64,000 nucleotides of DNA from an uncultured Spirochaetaceae bacterium (GTDB lineage: Bacteria; Spirochaetota; Spirochaetia; Treponematales; Treponemataceae): assembly GCA_902789325.1 (NCBI GenBank), contig CADANN010000003.1, positions 19,529 through 83,528 on the forward strand, in the 5' to 3' direction. Numbering within the stretch: the first letter of the stretch is position 1; every line of letters begins with the position of its first letter. The position numbers were made by a program, and so were the translations under genes. The notes under the pieces were generated by a model, which made no database searches, was not told where the DNA came from, and was given only the letters and a program-made list of their open reading frames with translations. Below, piece after piece: positions 8,370-17,550 of the stretch.

Positions 8370-11261
8370 CTATTGCTTGTCGCGTTTAGGTGGACGAGGT
8401 GGCAGAACAACACCTTCTTCATCCGGAACATCTTCATCAACAAAGTTGTCCTGATTATGATCAATTACAGCTCCGCGTTTAATGTCTTCATCAAGACGAA
8501 GAGCGATAATCTTACTTACACCAGACTCTTCCATTGTAATACCAAGCATTGTAGAGGCACCCATTACAGTTTTCTTGTTATGGGTAATAACAATGTACTG
8601 GCTGACACTTGCAAAACTTTCAAGCGCAGTTACAAAAGAAGAAACGTTCTTATCATCGAGTGCGGCGTCAATCTCATCCAAAAGACAGAATGGACTAGGG
8701 CGAACCTGATATGTTGCAAAGAGGAGGGCAACCGCAGTCATTGTCTTTTCACCACCGGAAAGCAGGGCAATATTTTCAAGTTTCTTTCCAGGTGGCTGAG
8801 CGTAAATATCAATACCTGAACTCAAAATATTTGCAGGGTCTGCAAGCTTAAGCTCAGCACGTCCACCGTTGAAAAGGCGGCGGAACATATTGTGGAAGTT
8901 TTTCTTAATCTGATTATAAGTCTCAAGGAACATTTCAGCAGATTTAGATTTGATTTCTTCGCTGACACGTGTGAGGTTTTCAAGAGACTTCTGTGTGTCT
9001 TCGTAGTTTGTGCGCTGGCGTTCGTAACGTTCTTTAACTTCGTTGAACTCTTCCGGAGCCATGAGGTTTACGCTTCCAAGAGAAGAGAAGGCTTTTTTAG
9101 CGTCTGCCAGTTTTTCACGGAGTTCTGTAGCAGGAGTTGTAATCTTGTACATTCGCTCTTCGAATTCCATAAGGTCACGTGAATACTGATCCTGGAAGTT
9201 CTGCTTAACGTTTCGAATGTCGTTGTCAGCAGAGTTCAATGAAAGAGAAAGACGTTCGTATTGTTCCTGATATTTATTCTGTTCTTCGCGTTTTTTGTCG
9301 AGCGTGTCGCTCTTACCAGAAACACTCTTGTTAGCCTTGGCTATCTCTTCGTCGAGCTTGTTCATTTCGTCGGCAAGCTTTTTACCGCGGTATTCAATTT
9401 CAGCAAGTTCATCCTGATAAGTCTGAATCTGCTCGTTAATTTCTTCTGCGCGTTTTGTTTCTGCGTAAAGTTCATCTTCTGTATCGCGCAAGGTTGCCTG
9501 TTCACTTGTGAGCTGGCGGTTCAAAACGTTTATCTGATTCTGACTTGCAGAAATCTGTTCCTGCATCTGAATCTCATTGAGTTTGAGTTTCTGCAATGTA
9601 TCGCGATACTCGTTGATTTTTTTAGTGAGCTCAGAGTTCTTAGAATGAAGGTCTTTTATCTGATTGTTGATATCATCAACCTTTGCGCGGTTCTGATTGA
9701 TTTTGTCATCAATACCGCGCTTCTTTGTCATGATACCTTCTGGTGAAAGGAACTCTGTGATGAAGGCTGGAGATGCATCCTGATATTTTTTGAGCGATGC
9801 TTCAAGGGCTTCCATCTGGCGGCCAGCTTCTTCAAAAGCTTCAACTGCTTCAGAAATTGTTTTTGCGGCTTCATCTGCATTAAGTTTTTTTGCAGCCTGG
9901 TCAGAGAAAATATTTTTACGACCATCAAGATAAATCTTAAGCTTTGCAAAGTTCTGCTCGAGTTCTTCTTTTGCAAGGCGGAGTGCACCTTCACTAAAGC
10001 CTGCATCTTTGAGCTTTGCATCCAGCATGGAAACAATGTCTTCTGTAATTGCAGCAAGTTCTTTCTGAAGTTCTACACGCTCTTCTTCAAGGTCTCCTAT
10101 CTGCTGACGGAGAGAATCTGCCTTACGGTCATTGTCTGTAATCTGGCTGCTGCTGGTTTCAATATTTTTATTGAAGGATTCGATATTTGCTTTGATATCA
10201 TTAAGCTGTTTATTTTTCTCATGAAGAGTTGCGTTGTTTTCGTCAATTTCTTCCTGAACAGTATCAATGCGTTCCTGGATTGCTGCACGGCGTCCTTCAA
10301 GGGCATTGAGTTTTTCCTTCATCAAAAGGGCCTGCTGGTTTTGCTGTTTGATAAGTTCAAGTTTACCGTTCTTTTCCTGACCGATTGCAAGAAGGTTAGC
10401 CTGCTTGCTGTAAAGGTCATCCTGCATGGCCTTTACCTTGTCCATGTTTTCAGAAATCGTATTATTGATTTCTTCGATTTCCTGGCGAACCTTATCGCGC
10501 TTTTCCTGAACACGTTTGAGTTCTTCTTCATGACGCGCCTTATCAGTTACAAAGTTCTTAAGGCGGAGAAGGGTAAGATCAAGTTCGTAGCTGTAAATCT
10601 CTTCTTTGAATTTTCGGTATTTAATTGTTTTTTCAGACTGAACTTTGAGCGTATCATACTGACGTTTTATTTCGCCCATAGCAATTTCAATCTGAGTCAT
10701 ATTCTGGCGGGTTCTTTCAAGTTCGCGTTCAGCTTCGGCAACCTCTGCCTTAGAACGGCTGATACCTGCAGCTTCCTCAAAAAGATAGCGGCGGTCTTCT
10801 GGTTTGCTAGAAAGAATCTGGTCAATTTTTCCCTGCTCCATAACAGAGTAGGCTGCCTTACCAACACCAGTGTCCATAAAGAGACGTCGAATTTCTGTAG
10901 GTCCAGCCGGACGCTTGTTAATAAAATATTCAGCATCGCCAGAACGATAAAGACGGCGTGTAATTGCAATTTCTTCGTCATCAATAGGGAGAAGTCCCTT
11001 GTCATTAGCGATAGTGAGAGTAACCTCTGCAGTATTGAGAGCAGGACGACGTTCAGTACCGTTAAAAATAACGTCTTCCATTTTTTCTGCACGGAGATTT
11101 TTAGAATTGCGTTCTGCAAGTACCCATTTGATTGCATCTACAACATTACTCTTTCCACAACCATTAGGTCCGAGCAGGGCAGTAATACCCTCTGCAAAAT
11201 CAATGTGAGTTTTATCCGCAAAAGATTTAAATCCATGTATATCAAGACTTTTTAAAAACAC
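8370..11261 (-). CDS. smc: Chromosome segregation ATPase SMC, short form
   Basis: SMC forms the condensin-like ring that organises and helps separate bacterial chromosomes. This protein is 963 aa, against about 1150-1190 for typical bacterial SMC. Both ATPase halves are intact: Walker A GPNGCGKSN in the first 45 residues, the ABC signature LLSGGEK at about 833 and Walker B CLLDEID at about 859. Long coiled coils (165-400 and 530-760) link them. The central region (about 410-520) is short and helical and shows none of the glycine-rich hinge-domain signature. The start is GTG at 11261 with GGAG 6 nt away. It is the first gene of the minus-strand cluster running to serS. Confidence 0.93.
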   Translation of the reverse strand: MFLKSLDIHGFKSFADKTHIDFAEGITALLGPNGCGKSNVVDAIKWVLAERNSKNLRAEKMEDVIFNGTERRPALNTAEVTLTIANDKGLLPIDDEEIAITRRLYRSGDAEYFINKRPAGPTEIRRLFMDTGVGKAAYSVMEQGKIDQILSSKPEDRRYLFEEAAGISRSKAEVAEAERELERTRQNMTQIEIAMGEIKRQYDTLKVQSEKTIKYRKFKEEIYSYELDLTLLRLKNFVTDKARHEEELKRVQEKRDKVRQEIEEINNTISENMDKVKAMQDDLYSKQANLLAIGQEKNGKLELIKQQNQQALLMKEKLNALEGRRAAIQERIDTVQEEIDENNATLHEKNKQLNDIKANIESFNKNIETSSSQITDNDRKADSLRQQIGDLEEERVELQKELAAITEDIVSMLDAKLKDAGFSEGALRLAKEELEQNFAKLKIYLDGRKNIFSDQAAKKLNADEAAKTISEAVEAFEEAGRQMEALEASLKKYQDASPAFITEFLSPEGIMTKKRGIDDKINQNRAKVDDINNQIKDLHSKNSELTKKINEYRDTLQKLKLNEIQMQEQISASQNQINVLNRQLTSEQATLRDTEDELYAETKRAEEINEQIQTYQDELAEIEYRGKKLADEMNKLDEEIAKANKSVSGKSDTLDKKREEQNKYQEQYERLSLSLNSADNDIRNVKQNFQDQYSRDLMEFEERMYKITTPATELREKLADAKKAFSSLGSVNLMAPEEFNEVKERYERQRTNYEDTQKSLENLTRVSEEIKSKSAEMFLETYNQIKKNFHNMFRRLFNGGRAELKLADPANILSSGIDIYAQPPGKKLENIALLSGGEKTMTAVALLFATYQVRPSPFCLLDEIDAALDDKNVSSFVTALESFASVSQYIVITHNKKTVMGASTMLGITMEESGVSKIIALRLDEDIKRGAVIDHNQDNFVDEDVPDEEGVVLPPRPPKRDKQ

Positions 11262-11286
11262 GTATCACTCCAAATATAGTCTTATA

Positions 11287-11315
11287 ATTATACCGAATTT
11301 CGCATTTCATTTAAA
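11287..11315 (-). promoter_or_regulatory. Probable promoter of the smc operon
   Basis: On the minus strand TTTAAA (11310-11315), a 17-nt spacer and a perfect TATAAT (11287-11292) lie 26 bp upstream of the smc start codon. The -35 is weak, the -10 strong. Confidence 0.6.
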
Positions 11316-11352
11316 GAGAATTTATATAGTAGTTTTTTAATTGTTTTTGAAC

Positions 11353-12480
11353 CTAAAGAATGGTTGCCAGTGTCTGATTGACCGTTTCTTCCCAGTTAAA
11401 ATCTTTAGCCCAGACAATGCCGTCGGTTACCATATTGTTGCGAAGCTCTTCGTCTTCAGTTACTTTCTGCATGTTTGTTGCGATGTTGTCGATATCATCT
11501 GAGTTGAAGTAGAGTGGAGCAGTACCACCGATTTCTTTAAGAGCACCTTTTGCGCTGCACAAAACAGGGATTCCGCAGGCCATTGCTTCAAGAATTGGAA
11601 GGCCTACACCCTCATTTACTGACGGGAAGAGACAGGCTTCGGCTCCTCCATAAAGACGTGCAAAGTTTTCATGAGGGAAAAATCCTGTTAAGAAAATATC
11701 ACTTGCATATGGTGAATCAAACGCTACCTTGTGGATTTCTTCTGCATAAGGGCCATCATTGCCTGCTAGGACGAGACGGTGTGGAGCACCGGTATTTTTC
11801 TTAAAAAGTTCAAAGGCCTTTATCAATTCAATGTGTTTTTTCTCTGGGCTTGAAAGAGTAGAGCCGTAAACAAAATATGGGCGTTTGATTGCGAAAGGTT
11901 TAATATCTACAATTTCATCTTCGAAAATATCTGCCATAGGGAAGAAAAGCTTGTGGTCAATTCCGTTATGAATGACAGTGATTTTATCTGCTGAAACACC
12001 AAGCTTTACTAAATCATCTTTTATAAAATTAGAGGCAGCAATCAGTTTGTGTGCATGAAGAATGCCTTTTTTTAGCTGATGGCGTGATTTTCTGTCCATT
12101 TCAGAAATATCAGAAGACATAATGCTGTTGATTACTGCAATTGCTGTATGTCCATGAAATTTTCGAGGCAGCATTTTATTTGCACTAGGATAAATTACAG
12201 CGTCATAGCCATGCTTTTTGATAAAACGGTTTGCGTGATATTTATACCAGCGGCGAAGTGCCTTTGGAGTTTCCAGCAGCTTAATAGCAGAATAAGGAAT
12301 ATCAGTACCAGAAGTGTAAGTGTAGCGGTCTTCTTCAGTACCGAAAAGCTCGATTTCAAAATCAGCATCTTTTGGAAGATTTGAAATGAAATATAAAATA
12401 TAAGAACCAAAGCCCGACTTTCCGTGGTCTCCGCCAAGTGTATCTATAGCAATTTTGATTTTCTTGTTTTCTTTCGACAT
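11353..12480 (-). CDS. Family 4 (GT-B) glycosyltransferase
   Basis: A 375-aa GT-B glycosyltransferase of the RfaB/GT4 type, which moves a sugar from a nucleotide-sugar donor to an unknown acceptor. The C-terminal donor-binding half shows RPYFVYGSTLSSPEKKHIEL, then NEGVGLPILEAMACGIPVL, which carries the E-x7-E motif of retaining GT4 enzymes. The N-terminal half has the typical acceptor-domain pattern, including the HTAIAVINSIM and ASNFIKDDLVKLG segments. No membrane segment is present. It is the last gene after the helicase, 3 bp apart. Possible products are a lipopolysaccharide-like glycolipid, polysaccharide or flagellin glycan; nothing nearby decides. Confidence 0.88.
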   Translation of the reverse strand: MSKENKKIKIAIDTLGGDHGKSGFGSYILYFISNLPKDADFEIELFGTEEDRYTYTSGTDIPYSAIKLLETPKALRRWYKYHANRFIKKHGYDAVIYPSANKMLPRKFHGHTAIAVINSIMSSDISEMDRKSRHQLKKGILHAHKLIAASNFIKDDLVKLGVSADKITVIHNGIDHKLFFPMADIFEDEIVDIKPFAIKRPYFVYGSTLSSPEKKHIELIKAFELFKKNTGAPHRLVLAGNDGPYAEEIHKVAFDSPYASDIFLTGFFPHENFARLYGGAEACLFPSVNEGVGLPILEAMACGIPVLCSAKGALKEIGGTAPLYFNSDDIDNIATNMQKVTEDEELRNNMVTDGIVWAKDFNWEETVNQTLATIL

Positions 12481-12483
12481 TTT

Positions 12484-13623
12484 TTAATCCTGGTCTGAAT
12501 CATCGTCCACAACAGGACTTACAACTTTCCCGCCGCGAACTTCCTTTGGATATACAGTTATGCCAAGCTTTTTTTCAAGCTGGGCAAAGTGACGCATTTC
12601 CCATTCGTCTCCGATTACAACATTAATTCCAGATTTTCCTGCACGGGCTGTACGTCCGCTTCTGTGAATAAAGAAATCTTCATCACTAGGAAAGTCCATT
12701 TGAATTATATGAGAGATTTCTGGAATATCCAAGCCCCGAGCCGCAAGGTCGCTTGTAATAAGGATTTTTTCTTTTCCGCTGCGGAATCGGTCAATTGCGG
12801 CTTTGCGTTTTTGTTTGTCAGTCTTTGCGTGAAGGGCAGCACACTGTACTTTTTTGTAAGTGAGTTTGTTGTAAATATTTTCTACCTGATCTGCGCGAGA
12901 TGTAAAAATGAGAGCCTTAGTTGGATTTTCTGCAGCAAGAAATTTACGCAAAGTTTCAATCTTGTCTCGTGCTTCTGCATAAATTGCCCAGTGTGTAATT
13001 CGTTTTCGAAGTACATCTTCTGGAGGCATAACCACATTTTTCGCATCAGCAAAAAAGATTTTTGTCTGCTTACTGATTGTTGCTGTACAAGCAACAATTT
13101 GAGTTCCGGCCGGTAAGAGGTTACGGAAATTAGATGTATCTTCAAGTGATTCTTTTTTTACAAGTCGGTCTGTCTCATCAAAAACCGCAGCCATAAGGCC
13201 TTCAACCTTAAGTTTTTTAAGATGAATTAGTTCAACCAGGCGGGCAGCAGTTCCTATGATAATTTCAGGTTTTTCTTTAAGAGTTTCAATCTGTCGTTTT
13301 AGTGGAGCACCGCCAATCATAAGGGCAGATTTGTGTGTTGTAACAGATTTACAGGCACTGTTGATTTGAGAAGCAAGTTCAAAAGTAGGAGCTACAACAA
13401 TTATGCGGACACGCTGATGGTCATCAATTGATTCCAGCTTGTTGATAAGTGGTAGCAGGTAAGCAAAGGTTTTTCCGGTTCCTGTTTCTGATTCAAAAAG
13501 TACGTTTTCACCTTCAAGAATACGAGGAATTACTTCTGCCTGAACCGGAGTAGGAGAAGTAATTCCAAGAGTTGTGAGGCTTTGTCTTAAGTTTTCTGAA
13601 AGGTTAGAAAAAACGTCTGCCAT
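12484..13623 (-). CDS. DEAD-box family RNA helicase with variant motifs
   Basis: A 379-aa helicase with just the two RecA-like domains and no long C-terminal tail. Motif I is SETGTGKT (residues about 44-51) and motif VI is HRSGRTARAG, as in DEAD-box proteins. Domain 2 also has the typical ALIFTSRADQVENIYNKL and ITSDLAARGLDIP. Several motifs deviate: motif Ia reads PTFELA (usually PTRELA), motif II is DETD (usually DEAD) and motif III is TAT (usually SAT). It should unwind RNA in ribosome or mRNA metabolism. It lies 3 bp after clpX and 3 bp before the glycosyltransferase gene. Confidence 0.88.
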   Translation of the reverse strand: MADVFSNLSENLRQSLTTLGITSPTPVQAEVIPRILEGENVLFESETGTGKTFAYLLPLINKLESIDDHQRVRIIVVAPTFELASQINSACKSVTTHKSALMIGGAPLKRQIETLKEKPEIIIGTAARLVELIHLKKLKVEGLMAAVFDETDRLVKKESLEDTSNFRNLLPAGTQIVACTATISKQTKIFFADAKNVVMPPEDVLRKRITHWAIYAEARDKIETLRKFLAAENPTKALIFTSRADQVENIYNKLTYKKVQCAALHAKTDKQKRKAAIDRFRSGKEKILITSDLAARGLDIPEISHIIQMDFPSDEDFFIHRSGRTARAGKSGINVVIGDEWEMRHFAQLEKKLGITVYPKEVRGGKVVSPVVDDDSDQD

Positions 13624-13626
13624 TGC

Positions 13627-14901
13627 CTATGCGCTTTCGATTTGAGCAGTATCTGTCTTTATGAGACTTTCAATATCCTTTTCTTTACCCTGAACAATTT
13701 TCTTTGTAACAGTAAAGGTTTTCTTTCCCTTGATATCTGGAATCTTGAACATTACGTCCATAAGCATTTTTTCTACGATTGTACGAAGTCCTCGAGCCCC
13801 TGTCTTCTGGCGGATTGCTTCGTCTGCAATTTCTTCGATAGCGTCTTTTTCAAACTCAAGTTTTACATCATCAATGTTGAATGATGCCTGGAACTGCTTT
13901 GTGATAGCATTCTTAGGTTCTGTGAGGACGCTTACAAGGTCATCACGTGTGAGCTCTTTGAGGGCGCAGGTAATTGGCATACGACCGATAAGTTCTGGAA
14001 TCAAACCGAATTTTACAAGGTCATCTGGAGTAACCTGATTCAAAAGCTTCATCTTGTCTTCGTCTGACATCTGGCCAACTTCAGAACCAAAGCCCATTGC
14101 GTGAGAAGAAACACGCTGCTCAATAATCTTATCAAGACCAACAAATGCTCCACCAAGAATAAAGAGGATATTTGTTGTATCAATCTGAAGCATTTCCTGG
14201 TTAGGATGCTTGCGCCCGCCCTGAGGAGGAACGCTGGCAACTGTACCTTCAATAATCTTCAAAAGTGCCTGCTGAACACCTTCGCCACTTACATCGCGGG
14301 TAATAGAAGTGTTTTCGCTCTTACGTGCAATCTTATCAATTTCATCAATAAAGATAATTCCGCGTTCTGCAGCTTCAATATTGCCATCTGCAGCATTAAT
14401 AAGCTTAAGCAATACGTTCTCAACGTCTTCACCAACGTAACCTGCTTCTGTCAAAGTTGTAGCATCAGCAATTGCAAATGGAACCTTAAGACGCTGAGCA
14501 AGTGTGCGGGCAAGAAGAGTTTTTCCGCTACCAGTTGGTCCAATCAAAAGAACGTTAGATTTTTCGATTTTTACAGCATCTTCAGCGGCCTGTGCTGCAG
14601 CAGAAACTGACATTCTCTTATAGTGGTTGTAAACGGCAACAGAAAGAGTCTTTTTAGCTTCTTCCTGTCCAACAACGTAGCTGTCGAGATATTCCTTAAA
14701 CTCACGTGGAGTAGGTACGTCCTTAAGTTCAATAGGAGTTACATCTGCTTCCTGCTGATCCAAAATTCCCTGACAGATTGCAACACATTTATCGCAGATA
14801 AAAGTATTTCCGCTTGGACCTGTAATCAGTTTGCGGTCTTTACTTGCTGTGCTTCCGCAGAAAAAGCAGAAAACATCGTTATTATTTCCAAATCGTTTCA
14901 T
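13627..14901 (-). CDS. clpX: ATP-dependent Clp protease ATP-binding subunit ClpX
   Basis: ClpX is the hexameric unfoldase that feeds substrates to ClpP. The 424-aa protein starts with a zinc-binding domain (CFFCGS, then [10 protein letters not shown]; four Cys) used for substrate and adaptor recognition. The AAA+ module follows with Walker [14 protein letters not shown], Walker [12 protein letters not shown], and the ClpX-specific sensor and pore regions ([23 protein letters not shown], in the place of the IGF loop region). The C-terminal [20 protein letters not shown] segment is typical. It follows clpP, with palindromic repeat copy 2 in the 42-bp gap. Confidence 0.97.
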   Translation of the reverse strand: MKRFGNNNDVFCFFCGSTASKDRKLITGPSGNTFICDKCVAICQGILDQQEADVTPIELKDVPTPREFKEYLDSYVVGQEEAKKTLSVAVYNHYKRMSVSAAAQAAEDAVKIEKSNVLLIGPTGSGKTLLARTLAQRLKVPFAIADATTLTEAGYVGEDVENVLLKLINAADGNIEAAERGIIFIDEIDKIARKSENTSITRDVSGEGVQQALLKIIEGTVASVPPQGGRKHPNQEMLQIDTTNILFILGGAFVGLDKIIEQRVSSHAMGFGSEVGQMSDEDKMKLLNQVTPDDLVKFGLIPELIGRMPITCALKELTRDDLVSVLTEPKNAITKQFQASFNIDDVKLEFEKDAIEEIADEAIRQKTGARGLRTIVEKMLMDVMFKIPDIKGKKTFTVTKKIVQGKEKDIESLIKTDTAQIESA

Positions 14902-14917
14902 ATAAAAAAATCTCCAT

Positions 14918-14944
14918 TGTCATCCTGAACTTGTTTCAGGATCT
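14918..14944. repeat. Small palindromic repeat, copy 2 (CTTG-loop family)
   Basis: TGTCATCCTGAA-CTTGT-TTCAGGATCT: an 8-bp perfect stem (ATCCTGAA/TTCAGGAT) around a CTTGT loop. It touches the clpP stop codon and lies in the clpP-clpX gap. The orientation is opposite to copies 1 and 3. No T-run follows, so it is not a standard terminator. Confidence 0.8.
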
Positions 14945-15543
14945 TACTTACGAGAAGGCATAACCTGATCGATTACGCCGTATTCTGCCGCTTCCTGAGC
15001 CGACATAAAGAAGTCGCGTTCAATGTCTTCGGCAATTTTATCTGTGCTCTTGCCAGTATCTTTAGCAAGATATTCAATAGAAAGTTTCTTTAATCTGATG
15101 ATTTCTTTTGCGAGAATGCTGATGTCACTTTCCTGTCCTTCAACACCACCACGTGGCTGATGAATCATAACGCGGCTTGAAGGAAGTGCGTAGCGCTTAC
15201 CTTTTGTTCCGCCTGCAAGAAGAATTGCTGCCATACTAGCTGCCTGACCCATACAGATTGTCTGAATGTCGCATTTTACATATTTCATTGTATCATAAAT
15301 AGCAAGGCCAGCTGTAACTGCTCCACCAGGAGAGTTGATGTAAATGCTAATATCTTTTTCAGGATTTTCTGATTCGAGGAAGAGAATCTGAGCTACAACA
15401 AGGTCTGCCATTGCGTCGTTGATTTCTCCGTCAATAAATACAATTCTATCTTTTAAAAGTCTTGAGAAAATATCGTAAGTGCGTTCTCCGTTTCCTGTTT
15501 TTTCAACAACGTAAGGAACCAGTGTGTTCATCTGTTCGTTCAT
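14944..15543 (-). CDS. clpP: ATP-dependent Clp protease proteolytic subunit ClpP
   Basis: ClpP is the tetradecameric serine protease of the ClpXP machine. At 199 aa it has the standard length. The Ser nucleophile lies in [16 protein letters not shown] and the His in [14 protein letters not shown]; the Asp lies in the later [15 protein letters not shown] region, as usual. The ATG (15541-15543) is followed by the short propeptide-like [16 protein letters not shown]. It heads clpP-clpX-helicase-glycosyltransferase and is separated from tig by a terminator and repeats. An upstream TATAAT on the minus strand, about 30 bp before the start, may be its promoter. Confidence 0.97.
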   Translation of the reverse strand: MNEQMNTLVPYVVEKTGNGERTYDIFSRLLKDRIVFIDGEINDAMADLVVAQILFLESENPEKDISIYINSPGGAVTAGLAIYDTMKYVKCDIQTICMGQAASMAAILLAGGTKGKRYALPSSRVMIHQPRGGVEGQESDISILAKEIIRLKKLSIEYLAKDTGKSTDKIAEDIERDFFMSAQEAAEYGVIDQVMPSRK

Positions 15544-15624
15544 AAAATCCCCTTTAGTACAACAAGTGTATCATTATAAATATACTGAATTTTTGGAAAA
15601 TAGGGTAGTAGAAATAATAAATTT

Positions 15625-15700
15625 CTCACATAGTTCACAGAGAACACAGAGATTATTAATAAATATAAAAAAGGCTCTGTGGTCTCTGTGGCTCTGTGAG
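15625..15700. repeat. Imperfect palindrome rich in CACAGAG/CTCTGTG
   Basis: The arm at 15625-15651 (CTCACATAGTTCACAGAGAA...) matches the reverse complement of 15675-15700 (CTCACAGAGCCACAGAG...) with a few differences. Within each arm CACAGAG is itself repeated. An AT-rich loop of 23 nt separates them. It lies upstream of clpP, in a 232-bp gap that otherwise holds a terminator and repeat copy 3. Confidence 0.65.
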
Positions 15701-15705
15701 AGACA

Positions 15706-15741
15706 TAAAAAAACGGTGGTTGTAATGAAAACCACCGTTTT
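15706..15741 (-). terminator. Rho-independent terminator after tig
   Basis: AACGGTGGTT and AACCACCGTT form a perfect 10-bp stem; on the minus strand it is followed by seven T's. It lies 35-70 bp after the tig stop and should separate tig from clpP transcription. T's on the other side mean it could work in both directions. Confidence 0.85.
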
Positions 15742-15746
15742 GTAAA

Positions 15747-15774
15747 GATTATCCGGTCAAGCCGGATAATGACA
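15747..15774. repeat. Small palindromic repeat, copy 3 (CTTG-loop family)
   Basis: Arms ATTATCCGG and CCGGATAAT are a perfect 9-bp stem around TCAAG (CTTGA on the minus strand), with TGTCA next to the tig stop codon. Same flank and loop as copies 1 and 2 with a wholly different stem. Confidence 0.8.
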
Positions 15775-15775
15775 T

Positions 15776-17131
15776 TTACTGTGCATTAGCGAAGAGGTCT
15801 TTGAAAGACATCTTGTCGCCCTTAGAAACTTTTACTTCCTTGTAGATTTCGTCGTAAAGCTTGTTTTCTTTAGCGTCATCGATAAGGTATTCTTTAGCGC
15901 GTGGATCTTCGTAGTGCTTCTTAACTTCTTCTACAGTCATTCCGCCTTCTTCAGCAATCTTAGCATACTGTGCTTCGATTTCTTCTGGAGTTACGCTGAT
16001 GTTGCGTTCACGGATAAGAGCGTCAACGATGATGCGAGACTTAAGCATTTTTTCGCTGTCGCCAGTCCACTGCTCAAGCATAGCTTCCTTTGTCTGACCA
16101 GAAGCTGCGATCATCTTGTCGAGCTGTTCTGGAGTTGTCTGGAACTGCTGAGCCATCATTCTCCAGCGGCCATCAAGTTCTGCCTGAAGCATAGAAGCTG
16201 GAATATCGAACTGGTTCTTTTCAACAAGCTGCTCGAGGAGAGAATTGTTCTTCATTTCCTTTACGCGGCGGCTTGCAGCGAGTTCCATATTCTTTTTGAT
16301 ATCTGCTTTCATGTCTGCAAGAGTCTTGTACTTTTCGTTGCAGTCCTGAGCAAAGTCATCATCAAGAGCTGGAAGGTCACGAAGTTTTACAGCCTTAATT
16401 GTTACGCGGATTTTCTTTGTTTTTCCAGCGAGTTCTGGATCAGCATCATCCTTCTTGTATTTCTTTGTGATGTCTTTTGATTCATCTTTCTTCATACCGA
16501 TGATTTCGTCATCGATTTTGTAGATGTTTTCGCCGCTTCCAACTGTGAATACGAAGTCAGAGCGTTCTGTACCGGCAATAACGTTTCCGTCATCATCGAG
16601 TTCAGAATAGTTGATTGTTACGATGTCATCTTTTGCAACAGTTGCATCTTTCTTTTCGATAACCATTGCGTTTCTTTCCTGCATAGACTTGAGCTCTTCT
16701 GCCAAATCATCATCAGAAATTGTAACTTGTGGCTCTTTTACATTTACGCCAGCAAAATCTTTTACAGATACCTTTGGGAATACATCGTAGTGTACTGTAT
16801 ATGTAAGATCCTTTGAAATGTCGAGATCTGGAGTTTTGTCCATAACTGGCTGTGAGTAAGGAAGAGGGCGCATATCTGTTTCTTCCTTGAAGATTTCGTC
16901 GAATGACTGATCAATAAGAGTTCCGATTGTGTCGGCTTTGATAGAATCTCCGTATTTGCGTTCCAAAACATTTGCAGGTACATGACCCTTACGGAAACCA
17001 GGAATCTGAGCGTGCTTTACGTAGTTTGAAAGTGTTGATTTGTAAGCGCTCTCTACTTCTGCTTTTTCAATTGTTACAGTAAGCTCAACTGCCGATTTTT
17101 CAAGACTCTTGAATTCTTTCTTAAGTTTCAT
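15776..17131 (-). CDS. tig: Trigger factor (ribosome-associated chaperone)
   Basis: Trigger factor binds the ribosome exit tunnel and shields nascent chains; it also has prolyl isomerase activity. The 451-aa protein has all three parts. The N-terminal ribosome-binding domain contains GFRKGHVPANVLERKYG (residues about 42-58), close to the GFRxGKxP signature. The FKBP-type domain lies at about 160-245 (KDDIVTINYSELDDDGNVI). The helical C-terminal domain has QTKEAMLEQWTGDSEKMLKS. SD AAGGAG precedes the ATG. Synteny with clpP and clpX, in that order, is the common bacterial arrangement. Confidence 0.96.
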   Translation of the reverse strand: MKLKKEFKSLEKSAVELTVTIEKAEVESAYKSTLSNYVKHAQIPGFRKGHVPANVLERKYGDSIKADTIGTLIDQSFDEIFKEETDMRPLPYSQPVMDKTPDLDISKDLTYTVHYDVFPKVSVKDFAGVNVKEPQVTISDDDLAEELKSMQERNAMVIEKKDATVAKDDIVTINYSELDDDGNVIAGTERSDFVFTVGSGENIYKIDDEIIGMKKDESKDITKKYKKDDADPELAGKTKKIRVTIKAVKLRDLPALDDDFAQDCNEKYKTLADMKADIKKNMELAASRRVKEMKNNSLLEQLVEKNQFDIPASMLQAELDGRWRMMAQQFQTTPEQLDKMIAASGQTKEAMLEQWTGDSEKMLKSRIIVDALIRERNISVTPEEIEAQYAKIAEEGGMTVEEVKKHYEDPRAKEYLIDDAKENKLYDEIYKEVKVSKGDKMSFKDLFANAQ

Positions 17132-17181
17132 CGTGACTCCTTATATTTTCCGGCTTATTGTAATTGTGATTTTTGCCGGAT

Positions 17182-17215
17182 AAAAAAATAGAGACACAAT
17201 ATTTTGCGTCTCTAT
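17182..17215 (-). terminator. Terminator of the tRNA-Leu-Gly-Gly transcript
   Basis: ATAGAGACACAA and TTGCGTCTCTAT form a 12-bp stem with one mismatch; on the minus strand a seven-T run follows. It lies 12 bp after the last tRNA-Gly. Confidence 0.88.
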
Positions 17216-17226
17216 TGTAAGATTTA

Positions 17227-17298
17227 AGCGGAAAACGGGAGTCGGACCCGCGACATCCACCTTGGCAAGGTGGCGCTCTACCACTGAGCTATTTCCGC
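17227..17298 (-). tRNA. tRNA-Gly (anticodon GCC), copy 1
   Basis: A 72-nt cloverleaf: acceptor GCGGAAA/TTTCCGC, anticodon stem CCACC/GGTGG with loop TTGCCAA, T loop TCCGACT. The discriminator is U, as normal for tRNA-Gly. No CCA is encoded. It is identical to copy 2. Confidence 0.96.
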
Positions 17299-17332
17299 AT
17301 TAATTTGTATTACAGGCAAACGCCTTTAATCG

Positions 17333-17404
17333 AGCGGAAAACGGGAGTCGGACCCGCGACATCCACCTTGGCAAGGTGGCGCTCTACCACTGAGCTATTT
17401 CCGC
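17333..17404 (-). tRNA. tRNA-Gly (anticodon GCC), copy 2
   Basis: Identical over all 72 nt to copy 1, which lies 34 nt downstream in the transcript. The duplication includes the discriminator base but not the spacer. Confidence 0.96.
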
Positions 17405-17429
17405 AAAAATCTGTTTGTAGTCTAAAAAG

Positions 17430-17509
17430 TGCGGGGGGAGAGACTTGAACTCTCACGCCGAAGCACCAGATCCTAAGTCTGGCGTGTCTGCCAATTCCAC
17501 CACTCCCGC
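17430..17509 (-). tRNA. tRNA-Leu (anticodon TAG)
   Basis: An 80-nt class II tRNA: acceptor GCGGGAG pairs with CTCCCGC-type bases (one wobble), anticodon stem CCAGA/TCTGG with loop CTTAGGA. The variable arm is short (TGCTTCGGCGT) but forms a stem. The discriminator is A. It is first in the Leu-Gly-Gly transcript. Confidence 0.95.
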
Positions 17510-17550
17510 GAGTGATTTAACTCATTCAAGTCTTGCGACTACGGTGATTT

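Noticed and set aside
10221..11255. A 344-codon plus-strand frame opposite smc.
   Set aside because: It runs antisense to conserved SMC motifs, and its Phe/Leu-rich product is what reversed SMC codons give.
17227..17404. The two identical 72-nt units at first suggested a short CRISPR or direct repeat.
   Set aside because: Both are complete tRNA-Gly genes.
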